Shown here piece after piece: positions 35,510 to 43,786 of a stretch of 64,000 bases of DNA. The number at the start of each line of letters is the position of its first letter. Within the stretch, counting starts at the first letter, position 1. The stretch spans positions 62,001 through 126,000 of the forward strand of contig NZ_JACJSC010000003.1 in the NCBI RefSeq assembly GCF_014697575.1. Direction: 5' to 3'. A program made the translations under genes and the position numbers. The notes under the pieces are model-generated. The model did no database searches. It had not been told where the DNA came from and saw nothing but the letters and a program-made list of their open reading frames with translations. Source of the DNA: Planktothrix sp. FACHB-1365. GTDB lineage: Bacteria > Cyanobacteriota > Cyanobacteriia > Cyanobacteriales > Microcoleaceae.

Positions 35510-36391
35510 ATGACGGCTGTTCTTAACCCTTTAACAATTAAAAAAACTTGTTTTCAATGGGGAAAACGAACTTATATTATGGGGGTTTTGAATATTACCC
35601 CGGATAGTTTTAGTGATGGGGGAGATTTTAATAGTTTAGAACGAGCTTTCAACCAAGCTCAAAAAATAGTGGAAGCAGGAGCGGATATCATTGATATTGG
35701 CGGACAATCCACTCGACCCGGTGCGGAAGTTGTTAGTTTAACGGAGGAATTAAACCGTGTTATTCCCCTGATTCAAGCGATTAGAAAGAGTGCGGATGAA
35801 CTGTTAGCTAATATTCCCATTTCTGTTGATACAACTTCCTCCCAAGTTGCTCAAGCAGCCGTTCAAGCGGGAGGAGATATAATTAATGATATTTCGGCTG
35901 CAACGTTTGATCCGAAGATGTTGTCGGTGGTGGCTCAATTAAAGGTTCCTATTATTTTAATGCACCTTCGAGGCACACCGAAAACCATGCAAACTTTAAC
36001 GGATTATCACGATTTAATGGGAGAATTAAGACAATTTTTAGAAGAACGAATTCAAGCTGCTATTCATCACGGAATTTCGAGAGATTATATTATCATTGAT
36101 CCGGGGATTGGTTTTGCTAAAACCGTTGTCCAAAATTTGAAAATATTAAGAAATTTAACCGAGTTGCGATCGCTCGATTGTCCTATTTTAGTCGGAACGT
36201 CTCGCAAAAGTTTTATTGGTCATCTTTTAAACCAACCTGACCCGAAACAACGGGTTTGGGGAACGGCGGCAACCTGTGTAGCAGCCATTGGGAATTCTGC
36301 GGATATATTACGAGTTCATGACGTTCAAGAAATGGTAGATGTCAGTCGAGTTGCTGATGCCATTTATCGGGTGAGTCTTGAAAAAGATTAG
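35510..36391 (+). CDS. folP: dihydropteroate synthase
   Basis: FolP joins 4-aminobenzoate to the pterin diphosphate in folate synthesis. The start is the ATG at 35510; the frame is open further upstream, but only through repeat DNA. Family signatures are all present: MGVLNITPDSFSDGG, DIGGQSTRPGAE, DIINDISAATFD, IILMHLRGTPKTMQ and the final DVSRVADAIYRVS. At 293 residues it is of normal size. It follows tpiA by 139 bases filled mostly by two heptamer repeats. Confidence 0.96.
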   Translation: MTAVLNPLTIKKTCFQWGKRTYIMGVLNITPDSFSDGGDFNSLERAFNQAQKIVEAGADIIDIGGQSTRPGAEVVSLTEELNRVIPLIQAIRKSADELLANIPISVDTTSSQVAQAAVQAGGDIINDISAATFDPKMLSVVAQLKVPIILMHLRGTPKTMQTLTDYHDLMGELRQFLEERIQAAIHHGISRDYIIIDPGIGFAKTVVQNLKILRNLTELRSLDCPILVGTSRKSFIGHLLNQPDPKQRVWGTAATCVAAIGNSADILRVHDVQEMVDVSRVADAIYRVSLEKD

Positions 36392-36487
36392 GAATTATTA
36401 TCACAGCAAAAGTAGCTATCTCGGTTAAAATTAAGGTAGATCTGATTTATCAATAAGCCGTATTTAACGTTTAAACTCCATATTTCT

Positions 36488-37219
36488 ATGTCTACTCCTG
36501 AAAAACTCTACGAAGGTAAAGCAAAAATCATCTATGCAACGGATGACCCGGAAATCTTACTCGCCTACTTCAAAGATGATGCCACGGCTTTTAATGCCCA
36601 AAAACGCGGGACAATTCGAGGCAAAGGGGAAATTAACACCGCTATTTCTAGCCATTTGTTTCAACAGTTAGAAGCTCAAGGCGTTCCCACCCATTATATT
36701 GATTGTCCTGCACCTAATGAAATGCGGGTGAAACGGGTAAAAATTGTTCCCGTAGAAGTCATTGTGCGGAATATTGCGGCGGGAAGTTTATGTAAACAAA
36801 CTGGAATTGCTGTTGGGACACTGATTGAACCGCCCATAGTAGAATTTTGCTATAAAAATGATGAATTAGGTGATCCATTATTAACTCGTGAACGTCTGTT
36901 ATTAATGAAGTTAGCAACGCCAAAGCAATTAGAACAAATCACCCAGTTATCCTTACTCATTAATCAACTTCTCTCCGACTTTTTTAACGAGTGTGGGATT
37001 ACGTTAGTTGATTTTAAATTAGAATTTGGGATCACCTCGGATGGTCAACTGGTACTAGCCGATGAAATTAGCCCTGATACCTGTCGATTATGGGATCAAT
37101 CAGAAACAGACCCCGACCGTCGAGTCTTGGATAAAGACCGTTTTCGTCGAGATCTAGGAAATGTTGAATCTGCCTATCAACAAGTGCTTAAACGGGTTTT
37201 AGAACACACACCCAACTGA
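36488..37219 (+). CDS. purC: phosphoribosylaminoimidazole-succinocarboxamide synthase (SAICAR synthase)
   Basis: PurC adds aspartate to CAIR, using ATP, in de novo purine synthesis. The N-terminus LYEGKAKIIYATDDPE, the conserved VRNIAAGSLCKQTG and the C-terminal VLADEISPDTCRLWD with DKDRFRRDLG are diagnostic. The length of 243 residues is normal. The gene runs in the same direction as folP with a 96-base gap and converges on a methyltransferase gene. Confidence 0.97.
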   Translation: MSTPEKLYEGKAKIIYATDDPEILLAYFKDDATAFNAQKRGTIRGKGEINTAISSHLFQQLEAQGVPTHYIDCPAPNEMRVKRVKIVPVEVIVRNIAAGSLCKQTGIAVGTLIEPPIVEFCYKNDELGDPLLTRERLLLMKLATPKQLEQITQLSLLINQLLSDFFNECGITLVDFKLEFGITSDGQLVLADEISPDTCRLWDQSETDPDRRVLDKDRFRRDLGNVESAYQQVLKRVLEHTPN

Positions 37220-37257
37220 TCTTAAAAGGGAGAAGCCGAAGTCTCACCTCGAAAGGC

Positions 37258-37296
37258 TAACTGTTGACCCCTGGCTCCTTTTTCGGTCAACAGTTA
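37258..37296. terminator. bidirectional hairpin between purC and the methyltransferase gene
   Basis: A perfect 12-bp inverted repeat TAACTGTTGACC/GGTCAACAGTTA with a 15-base loop lies between two convergent genes. It is well placed to end both transcripts, although no strong U-run follows on either side. Confidence 0.5.
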
Positions 37297-37343
37297 ACAC
37301 TTAACAATCAACTCCCCTCTTCTTCAGCAATTGCTGATGGGGT

Positions 37344-38147
37344 TTAATCCTTATTTTTAGTTGCGACAATGCGAATCCGCTTATAGTCCGCAATCCAAGA
37401 GCCATTCTTGAATAATTTGGGGCGCAAGCGAGTTTCGATATCAGTCATAATATTGAGTTGTTTAGAAAGGGGAATCCCCTCAAAGAAATTTCCGGCAAAC
37501 ATTTTCAGCCAATTTCTTAACCCTTTGTCTCCATCATTTAATGCAGTTGGACGTTCCATTAATGTTGCTGACTTGAGTTGGAAGCCTTGTGATTCTAAAA
37601 GCATTCCATATTCAGCAATACTCGGAAAATACCAAGGATTTAAGGTTTTGTTTTGAGGATATCCAGCCGCATCTAAGGCTGCATAAATTGCGGCAATAAT
37701 GGTATCAATATTTCCCTTGCCTCCAAATTCTGCAACAAAACGCCCTCCGGGTTTTAAGACACGCCAAACCCCATCCACAACTTTTTCAGGTTGTTGAATC
37801 CAATGTAAAACTGCATTGGAGAAAACTGCATCAAACTGTTCAGTCCAGGTTAAGTTAGCTCCATCTGCCACTAAAAAATTTAGGCCTGGGTAACTTTGAC
37901 TAGCGCGTTTAATCATCGTTGAAGCCTTGTCAATTCCGATCACTTCAGCCCCAGTGTTTGTAATTTTATAGCTCAGATGACCTGTGCCACAACCGAGATC
38001 AAGAATCTGCTCTCCTATACGGGGATCAAGCAATTCCAATAGATCTACCGCTAAGTTAGAGACAAAGCTATGATGACTGTCGTAGAGTTTTGCATCCCAA
38101 TGAGGCACAGGAGCCATAGGAGCATAGTTTACGGTCTTAGTGTTCAT
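37344..38147 (-). CDS. SAM-dependent class I methyltransferase
   Basis: The protein has the Rossmann methyltransferase core: motif I LDLGCGTGHLSYKI, the acidic residue binding the ribose in VIGIDKAS, motif IV FDAVFSNAVLHWIQQP and motif V VLKPGGRFVAEFGG. At 267 residues it resembles the trans-aconitate or malonyl-CoA methyltransferase-like (methyltransf_11/25) group, but the substrate cannot be told. There is no signal peptide. The start ATG gives MNTKTVNYAPMAPVPHWDAKLY. It converges on purC and is followed upstream by a long intergenic region. Confidence 0.9.
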   Translation of the reverse strand: MNTKTVNYAPMAPVPHWDAKLYDSHHSFVSNLAVDLLELLDPRIGEQILDLGCGTGHLSYKITNTGAEVIGIDKASTMIKRASQSYPGLNFLVADGANLTWTEQFDAVFSNAVLHWIQQPEKVVDGVWRVLKPGGRFVAEFGGKGNIDTIIAAIYAALDAAGYPQNKTLNPWYFPSIAEYGMLLESQGFQLKSATLMERPTALNDGDKGLRNWLKMFAGNFFEGIPLSKQLNIMTDIETRLRPKLFKNGSWIADYKRIRIVATKNKD

Positions 38148-38816
38148 TAGGCAGTCAGGCAGAATTTGTTTGTCATTTTTTAGTATGCAACATTCTGTTC
38201 ATGATTTGCCAAAAATTAAGGAAAGTTTAGACTTATTTCAAGGGGGAGAATTTATACTGAAGTCCCAAGGTAGATTCTACCGATAAAAGCGTCTTTTGAC
38301 CCCCTTGGGATTGGGAAATAGGAATCTTTTTATACCGTCTCTGAACCCTGATTTCATCTAGTTAAAGATAGAGATTTACTCAAGCCCTTATTTTACTTTT
38401 ATAAAAGGCTTTAACAGTCTCAGGAAAGGGTTATTACCGAGGGGATAGTTTTTTTAGGGTTAATTAGAATTGACAAAAAAAACTCAATATGATAGAGCTT
38501 GCCGTTGACAAATTTGGGTTTAACAAATCTGTCCTAAACACATTTTAACTTTACATAGGGGAAACCCTATTAAGCCCTAAGAAGGATGCAATTTTAAAAG
38601 GAAATAGTTTGTAGAGGGAATAGGACAAACTGTCATACTGAGATCAACCTAGGATTAACTCTTGCGTACTGAATGTGAGGATTTTGGGGTTCTCGTGTAA
38701 TGGGGCTGATAATATTCAGGCTATAATCTAACTCCATCAAGGTTTTCAGAATTTATTATTCCGACACTTGTACCAGCAGTTACTTTTGATCCTCAGTACC
38801 CAGGACAGCTAAATTT
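38148..38816. other. 669-base region upstream of the BASS-like gene
   Basis: No open frame with gene-like features, repeat or tRNA is visible. It should hold the promoter of the methyltransferase gene on one side and of the BASS-like gene on the other; the TTGACA at about 38471 and TTGACAAATT at about 38513 could be -35 elements, which is speculative. Confidence 0.4.
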
Positions 38817-40250
38817 ATGTTTTTATGGAAATCCCCTCTTATTTCTAAAAGAGTTTCTAGTCCAGTTTTTCTGATCCGTTTTCTTGCCGTTTTCACACTG
38901 ATCTTAGCAGTGACCTTGTACTCAGGGACGCTCACATCCTCTGCTATCACTAACAACGGCTATTCTCAGGAATTGATCGCCCAGTCTCCAACACCAACTT
39001 CCGATCAACCGTCTCCAAGGGCACCAGATGAAATTCCCACCTCAGATACAGCTTTATTGTTTCAAAATAACCGTTATGCAGTGAGAGTATTTCGACTAGG
39101 GAACAAAGCTTATGTCAATATCTATGACAAGGAAAACAAAACCCTAACCCTTAAAAAAATACCTGTTTCCATTACTCTAGCTAAAAACCCTACAAAAGAT
39201 CCGATTAAATATGTTGCTGTGATCGGTAATGAACAATATATTGTTCTGATTAGTCCCTTGGGTTCTTCAGAGTTAACGATTGTCAAGGGGGGAACAGTTG
39301 TCTATCGCCAAGGAAGTAATCAGGTTGAAGTTGCTCAAAAAGTTCCTGGTGTCTCTGACCAAACTGTATCTGTCAATCCCACCGTTGCCTTGATCAAAAC
39401 AATATTTATTAATTATGCCAAATTAACCCTCTTTATTCTGATGTTTTCGATGGCAATTCATTGGAAAATTGAGGATGTCGTCTGGATCTGGAAGCAACCA
39501 TCTCTCCTGTTGCGATCGCTATTCTCGGTGTTAATTGCAGTACCCTTATTGGGCGTTTTAACCACATTCATTCCAGGTTTAACAGTAGCACAACGCATTG
39601 GTATTGGTGCAATGATGGCTTGTCCGGGTGCTCCCATGATTCCCTTTAAAAGTCTCAAAGCTGGGGGAGATCCCAAGTTTATTGCCAGTTTACAGTTTAC
39701 GGTCTGTGTTCTAGCCATTGTTAGTATTCCCTTAACGGCTTTAATTCTGAGTCAGTTCTATCCCAATCAAGCTTGGTTATCCCCACAAGACATTGCTAAA
39801 CAAGTGTTGTTTGCTCAGGTGTTACCGATGGGAATCGGCGTTTTACTAGCTGAATATATACCCCAGTTAGCAGAAGATTGGGTAGAACCCGTCAACAAAA
39901 TTGCTAAATTGATGCTTTTACTAGCTCTGATCATTCTACTGGCTATCAGTCTGGACAAAATTCTGAGCACTGGATTGATGGCCTACTTGGCGATTGGTTT
40001 GCTCTCGATTGCTTCGCTGGTGTGTGGCCATGTTCTGGGTGGCCCCAAACCGGAAACGAGAACGGTTCTAGCCTATGCAACCGCAACTCGGAATGCGGGT
40101 TTAGCGGTTCTACTGGTTAGCTTGAATTTCCCCAATTTAGATTTTATCAAAAGTGGGATTATCGATACGCTGATTACCTATGCCTTAATTGCTGCGATTG
40201 TTTCTATTCCTTATACAGCTTGGCGTAAACGAACAATGGTTAAGAATTAG
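38817..40250 (+). CDS. BASS-type (bile acid:Na+ symporter-like) transporter with exported N-terminal domain
   Basis: After a hydrophobic N-terminal signal segment (about residues 20-40) comes an extracytoplasmic domain of roughly 130 residues rich in short beta strands (YAVRVFRLGNKAYVNIYDKENKTLTL). From about residue 190 to the end are eight to nine transmembrane helices with features of the bile acid:sodium symporter (BASS/SBF) family, including ACPGAPMIPFKSLKAGG and the ATRNAGLAVLLVSLNFP block. BASS members import bicarbonate, pyruvate or other organic anions with Na+; the substrate is unknown here. The fusion of an exported domain to BASS is unusual. It stands alone, 106 bases before the spermidine synthase-like gene. 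Confidence 0.8.
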   Translation: MFLWKSPLISKRVSSPVFLIRFLAVFTLILAVTLYSGTLTSSAITNNGYSQELIAQSPTPTSDQPSPRAPDEIPTSDTALLFQNNRYAVRVFRLGNKAYVNIYDKENKTLTLKKIPVSITLAKNPTKDPIKYVAVIGNEQYIVLISPLGSSELTIVKGGTVVYRQGSNQVEVAQKVPGVSDQTVSVNPTVALIKTIFINYAKLTLFILMFSMAIHWKIEDVVWIWKQPSLLLRSLFSVLIAVPLLGVLTTFIPGLTVAQRIGIGAMMACPGAPMIPFKSLKAGGDPKFIASLQFTVCVLAIVSIPLTALILSQFYPNQAWLSPQDIAKQVLFAQVLPMGIGVLLAEYIPQLAEDWVEPVNKIAKLMLLLALIILLAISLDKILSTGLMAYLAIGLLSIASLVCGHVLGGPKPETRTVLAYATATRNAGLAVLLVSLNFPNLDFIKSGIIDTLITYALIAAIVSIPYTAWRKRTMVKN

Positions 40251-40356
40251 AGACGATAAAATTAAGCTTCAGTTAAGCTACATTTAATATTTTGTCCTAG
40301 CTCCAGAATGTTCTACCCTAGAACATTGAATCTGTATATTTCCAGGAGAAGTGATT

Positions 40357-41298
40357 ATGTCGGGTAGTGAACTAAAAGCTGATTTTTGGGTAAGCGAGTA
40401 TATCACACCTTGGGATATTTATGTACATGGAATTACCCAAGTATTAGCGTATAAAAAAACCCAGTATCAAGATATGTACGTTGTGGAAACGGGTGCCTAT
40501 GGAAAAGCGTTAGTTCTTGATGGTAAATGGCAATCTTGTACGGGAGATGAATTTCTCTATCACGAACCCTTAGTTCATGTCGCTTCGGTTTATCACGGTT
40601 CTCCCAAAAAAGTGGCGGTTTTGGGGGGAGGAGAAGGAGCAACAATTCGAGAGGTTTTACGTTGGAAAACCATTGAATGTGTAGCTATGATTGACCTGGA
40701 TGGAGATGTGGTGGAAGCCTGTAAACAACATCTGCCAGAAATGCACCAAAATGCTTTTGATGATCCCCGCACGCAACTGATTATCGGGGATGCGATTGAC
40801 TTTTTAGAGCAGACTCAGCAAAAATGGGATATTGTGATTTCGGATTTATCCGATCCCATTGAAGAGGGGCCATCCTTCAAATTATTTACCAAAGAATATT
40901 TTGAAAAAATTCAGCAAATTTTAACTCCCGATGGTTATGGGGTGATTCAAGCTGGCCCAGTTTCCCCCAATGAAATGAAACTGCACGTTCGTTTGGTGAA
41001 TACTCTGAAAACGGTATTTCCCCAGGTTCACTCTTATACCAGTTATATTTCCACCTACGGAAGTCCCTGGAGTTTCATTATCGTTTCTAACCAACCGATG
41101 AATACCCGTCCTGACCCCGACAGCGTGGATCAACTGTTGCAAGACCAAACCATCGGGGGATTACGGATGTTTGATGGAACAACGATGTTAGGAATGTTAC
41201 AAGTACCCAAACATTTACGGGATGCGATCGCCTCTGAAACAGAGATTTATACTTTAGCTGAACCTCCGAAATTCTTTGGTAAAGGAGCCAATGCTTAA
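40357..41298 (+). CDS. speE: spermidine synthase-like aminopropyltransferase
   Basis: This enzyme class transfers the aminopropyl group of decarboxylated SAM to a polyamine. The diagnostic parts are present: YVVETGAYGKALVLDGKWQ, SCTGDEFLYHEPLVHV, the nucleotide-binding VAVLGGGEGATIREVL, and VISDLSDPIEEGP, which carries catalytic Asp residues. At 313 residues it is slightly longer than SpeE and could make thermospermine or another polyamine. I use the ATG at 40357, because AGGAG is 9 bases upstream; the GTG at 40351 would be too close. Transcribed in the same direction as the BASS-like gene. Confidence 0.88.
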   Translation: MSGSELKADFWVSEYITPWDIYVHGITQVLAYKKTQYQDMYVVETGAYGKALVLDGKWQSCTGDEFLYHEPLVHVASVYHGSPKKVAVLGGGEGATIREVLRWKTIECVAMIDLDGDVVEACKQHLPEMHQNAFDDPRTQLIIGDAIDFLEQTQQKWDIVISDLSDPIEEGPSFKLFTKEYFEKIQQILTPDGYGVIQAGPVSPNEMKLHVRLVNTLKTVFPQVHSYTSYISTYGSPWSFIIVSNQPMNTRPDPDSVDQLLQDQTIGGLRMFDGTTMLGMLQVPKHLRDAIASETEIYTLAEPPKFFGKGANA

Positions 41299-41562
41299 TC
41301 CATGATAGAAGGAAACAGGAGGACGCTTCTCGTTGTCCGCCTGTCTCCTGATTCTGTTGATGAACTTTAACCAAAATCTAGTACAATACACCCTGAACCC
41401 TCGGCAATTGTTCTCAGTGAGCTTAAAACCAGGGGGCATCTGTTGCATAAAATATTTAAGTTAAATTCTAGTGAACACCCTGAGAAAGTGTTTTTTGGAC
41501 TGGAAAAATTAGGCAAAATCCGATTCATAAACCCTTCTTGGTGATTGAGGAGTCAAATCTGA

Positions 41563-42159
41563 ATGACAAAATCTAAATTCTTGCGTCCCCACACACTTCT
41601 GTTATTAGCGGGATTAATGGGTGTGAGTTTGGTGGGACTGGGATGGAAACAACAGTTCGCCAAAGCTCAACCGACTGAAGTAGCAACGGGTTTAAACTGG
41701 TCAGGAGCATCGTTTCCCGTTGAAAACTTTCAAGACTATACCTCTCCTTTTGGCTATCGGGGGGAAGGGTTTCACTATGGTTTAGATTTGGCAGCCCCTC
41801 AAGGCAGTTATATTCGTAACTGGTGGCAAGGGACGGTGGTAGAAGTGTGGCAAGATGGCCGTTGTGGTAACGGGATTGCTATTCAGTCTGGCCAATGGGA
41901 ACATATTTATTGTCACGTTCAAGGGACTGTGGAAAAAACCAGCCAAGGGACTTATTTTATTGACCGAGAAGGGGGTATTCAACTTTGGGAAGGTCAGCAA
42001 GTTCCTTCGGGGACGAGAATTGCGAGAGTGGGGATGACCGGACGGACAACGGGCCCTCACCTCCATTGGGGTTTAAAACATAGTGGCCGTTGGGTTGATC
42101 CCGGTCGGGTGTTACGCTCGATGTACAATCAACAAATTCAACAAGCCAGAGGCAGTTAA
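41563..42159 (+). CDS. exported M23 family metallopeptidase
   Basis: M23 peptidases (LytM type) cut cross-links in peptidoglycan. The zinc-binding motifs are intact: H-x-G-x-D in FHYGLDLAAP and the H-x-H in GPHLHWGLKH. A signal peptide (hydrophobic core about residues 11-28, site near FAKAQP) sends the 198-residue protein to the periplasm. The SPFGYRGEGFHYGLD entry is standard. It is probably a cell-wall hydrolase in growth or cell separation. The gene is followed by the element-like hairpin at 42308. Confidence 0.92.
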   Translation: MTKSKFLRPHTLLLLAGLMGVSLVGLGWKQQFAKAQPTEVATGLNWSGASFPVENFQDYTSPFGYRGEGFHYGLDLAAPQGSYIRNWWQGTVVEVWQDGRCGNGIAIQSGQWEHIYCHVQGTVEKTSQGTYFIDREGGIQLWEGQQVPSGTRIARVGMTGRTTGPHLHWGLKHSGRWVDPGRVLRSMYNQQIQQARGS

Positions 42160-42307
42160 GGAGACGATTTCAGGGACTTAGTGAAGTTTTGTAAAAAAAT
42201 CCCGTTATGTTTGATACAATAAAATTGTGAGATTTGAAAATTTATACCCGCAGGCAGATTAAGAAAACGGCGTTTAGGTTATTCAAATCGAAACAACAAC
42301 GGTATTT

Positions 42308-42348
42308 TTGACACTCCCCCGCCAAGCTATGTACTGGGCAGGGGATTC
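42308..42348 (-). mobile_element. solo IS605-type right-end hairpin (no tnpB)
   Basis: Read on the minus strand, the segment begins GAATCCCCTGCC and ends GGCGGGGGAGTGTCAA, with the same beginning, stem position and end as the tnpB-associated hairpin at 19453. No transposase gene is attached. It may be a remnant or a mobile-end-derived non-coding RNA. Confidence 0.55.
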
Positions 42349-42402
42349 TTTTTTCAGCGAATCAACTTGCTCTGACAAGACGGATTTTACCCAATTTTGG
42401 GG

Positions 42403-42867
42403 TTAGGTTGAAGGATCGCAACGAATCTCTACCATAAAACCATCGGGGTCATAAAAATAAATACCACGTCCTGTGGGTCGGGTGACGGGGCCATGATCAA
42501 TTAAAATAGAATTTGACTGCAAGACTTCTACCGCTTGCTCAAAATCTTCTGGTGCAATATCAAATGCTAAATGATTGACACGGGTAAACGCTTTTTTGGG
42601 ATCAGGATCAGGGGGGTTTAAATCGGGTTCAGCAAATAAATCAATGACTGTCCCGTCGGGGGTAATAAAATTAGCGACTTTTCCCGTTTCAACAAGACCC
42701 TTTAAGGTACTGGGAACTTCATCCCCAACTAATTCATGTAATCCTAATATTGTACCATAAAAATAGCGAGATTTTTGTAAGTTAACAACATTTAATGCAA
42801 GATGATGAACGCGACGGAGAAGTCCAGGGGGTAAGATTTTGGGGGATAGGGTTGGTGTAGATTCCAT
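42403..42867 (-). CDS. VOC (glyoxalase/dioxygenase-fold) protein
   Basis: This 154-residue protein has the vicinal oxygen chelate fold: RRVHHLALNVVNLQKSRYFYGTILGLHEL supplies the first metal-binding His, NHLAFDIAPEDFEQA the middle one, and GIYFYDPDGFMVEIRCD the final Glu. Members include glyoxalase I, fosfomycin-resistance enzymes and ring-cleaving dioxygenases; which one applies cannot be told. The ATG at 42867 is 4 bases from the stop of the upstream minus-strand membrane protein gene, so the two are co-transcribed. Confidence 0.88.
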   Translation of the reverse strand: MESTPTLSPKILPPGLLRRVHHLALNVVNLQKSRYFYGTILGLHELVGDEVPSTLKGLVETGKVANFITPDGTVIDLFAEPDLNPPDPDPKKAFTRVNHLAFDIAPEDFEQAVEVLQSNSILIDHGPVTRPTGRGIYFYDPDGFMVEIRCDPST

Positions 42868-42871
42868 GAGT

Positions 42872-43249
42872 TTAATTAAAGGCTACAGTTTGAATTCTAC
42901 CCATAATTTTTTGAGCGAATAAAACAGTTTTTCCAATAATATATCTTAAACTCTGAGGAAATTTAACCGCCCCAATATTAATGATTAAACAGGTTGTTCC
43001 TAAGAGTAATAAAACATAGGTAGGAATCATCACAACACCAATCATAAACCAGGTAAAAACGTGCAGTACCATCAATCCTGAATATAAACTAGCAAACCCA
43101 GAAATTAACAAAATTTGAGATTGAGGACGATTTAAACCGATAAAAATTAGGGTTTGTAAGGTAGCCAGTAAATTAAACGGCACTAAAAAAGCACAAATTC
43201 CTAAACAGTTATTTCGAGAGAACTCAGCAATTGTTGTGAAATCTATCAT
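42872..43249 (-). CDS. small multi-spanning membrane protein, 125 aa
   Basis: I choose the ATG at 43249 rather than the TTG at 43255. About three hydrophobic helices are visible (residues 15-37, 45-66 and 70-95), so this is an integral membrane protein. No family is recognised. It lies 4 bases upstream of the VOC gene on the same strand and is probably in the same operon. The C-terminus is polar and basic. Function unknown. Confidence 0.7.
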   Translation of the reverse strand: MIDFTTIAEFSRNNCLGICAFLVPFNLLATLQTLIFIGLNRPQSQILLISGFASLYSGLMVLHVFTWFMIGVVMIPTYVLLLLGTTCLIINIGAVKFPQSLRYIIGKTVLFAQKIMGRIQTVAFN

Positions 43250-43453
43250 GATCAAAACTCTTCTTTTTTTGCTTTTTGAGATGGGGAATTTAATAATTTT
43301 TCTGTTTTGGGCTTCTCCACTATAGCGTTTTTATTGAATTTGTGAAATATTCTGTTCCTTTGGATTTTACAGAACCGTCACAATCTCTATCCAATGATTG
43401 GTAAATTGAGTTTTTGGAGATTAATTTCTGTCCTCCTTAATGTCTATGGTTGA

Positions 43454-43573
43454 CTATTTCTTGTTTTTTAAAGCAGTTGTCCAAAAATTGGTAAACATCA
43501 TTAAGAAACTACCAATAATAATCACTAAAGCAAGTCCAACGGGGATTGCTGTTTCTAAATCTATACTTTCCAT
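43454..43573 (-). CDS. very small single-pass membrane protein, 39 aa
   Basis: A 39-codon frame with ATG at 43573 (a second ATG 2 codons upstream at 43579) encodes a single hydrophobic helix (PVGLALVIIIGSFLMMF) flanked by a short acidic N-terminus (MESIDLETAI) and a basic C-terminus (FWTTALKNKK). This arrangement resembles the tiny subunits of photosynthetic and NDH-1 complexes, although I match no known one. The ribosome site is weak. It lies in an otherwise empty 530-base gap, with no repeat or overlapping gene. Confidence 0.5.
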   Translation of the reverse strand: MESIDLETAIPVGLALVIIIGSFLMMFTNFWTTALKNKK

Positions 43574-43786
43574 TGTCATTGGCTAAATTTATTCAAGAGA
43601 TACCTTAACACAGATGTTTATTCTTGGGGAAGGTGAAGCTTGTTATTCTCATTTTGGCTATGTACCCGCTTTAGTTCCCCTTTTCAAAGACCTTGAGCAA
43701 CTTTGGCTTTCTTCTGTTACCATTAAATTTGTTACATATCTTAATCTATAACACCAGTTCCTTAACATAATTATACGGAGAAGGCG

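Noticed and set aside
38148-38816. Possible riboswitch or regulatory RNA upstream of the BASS-like gene
   Set aside because: No conserved riboswitch core or strong helices could be recognised by eye.
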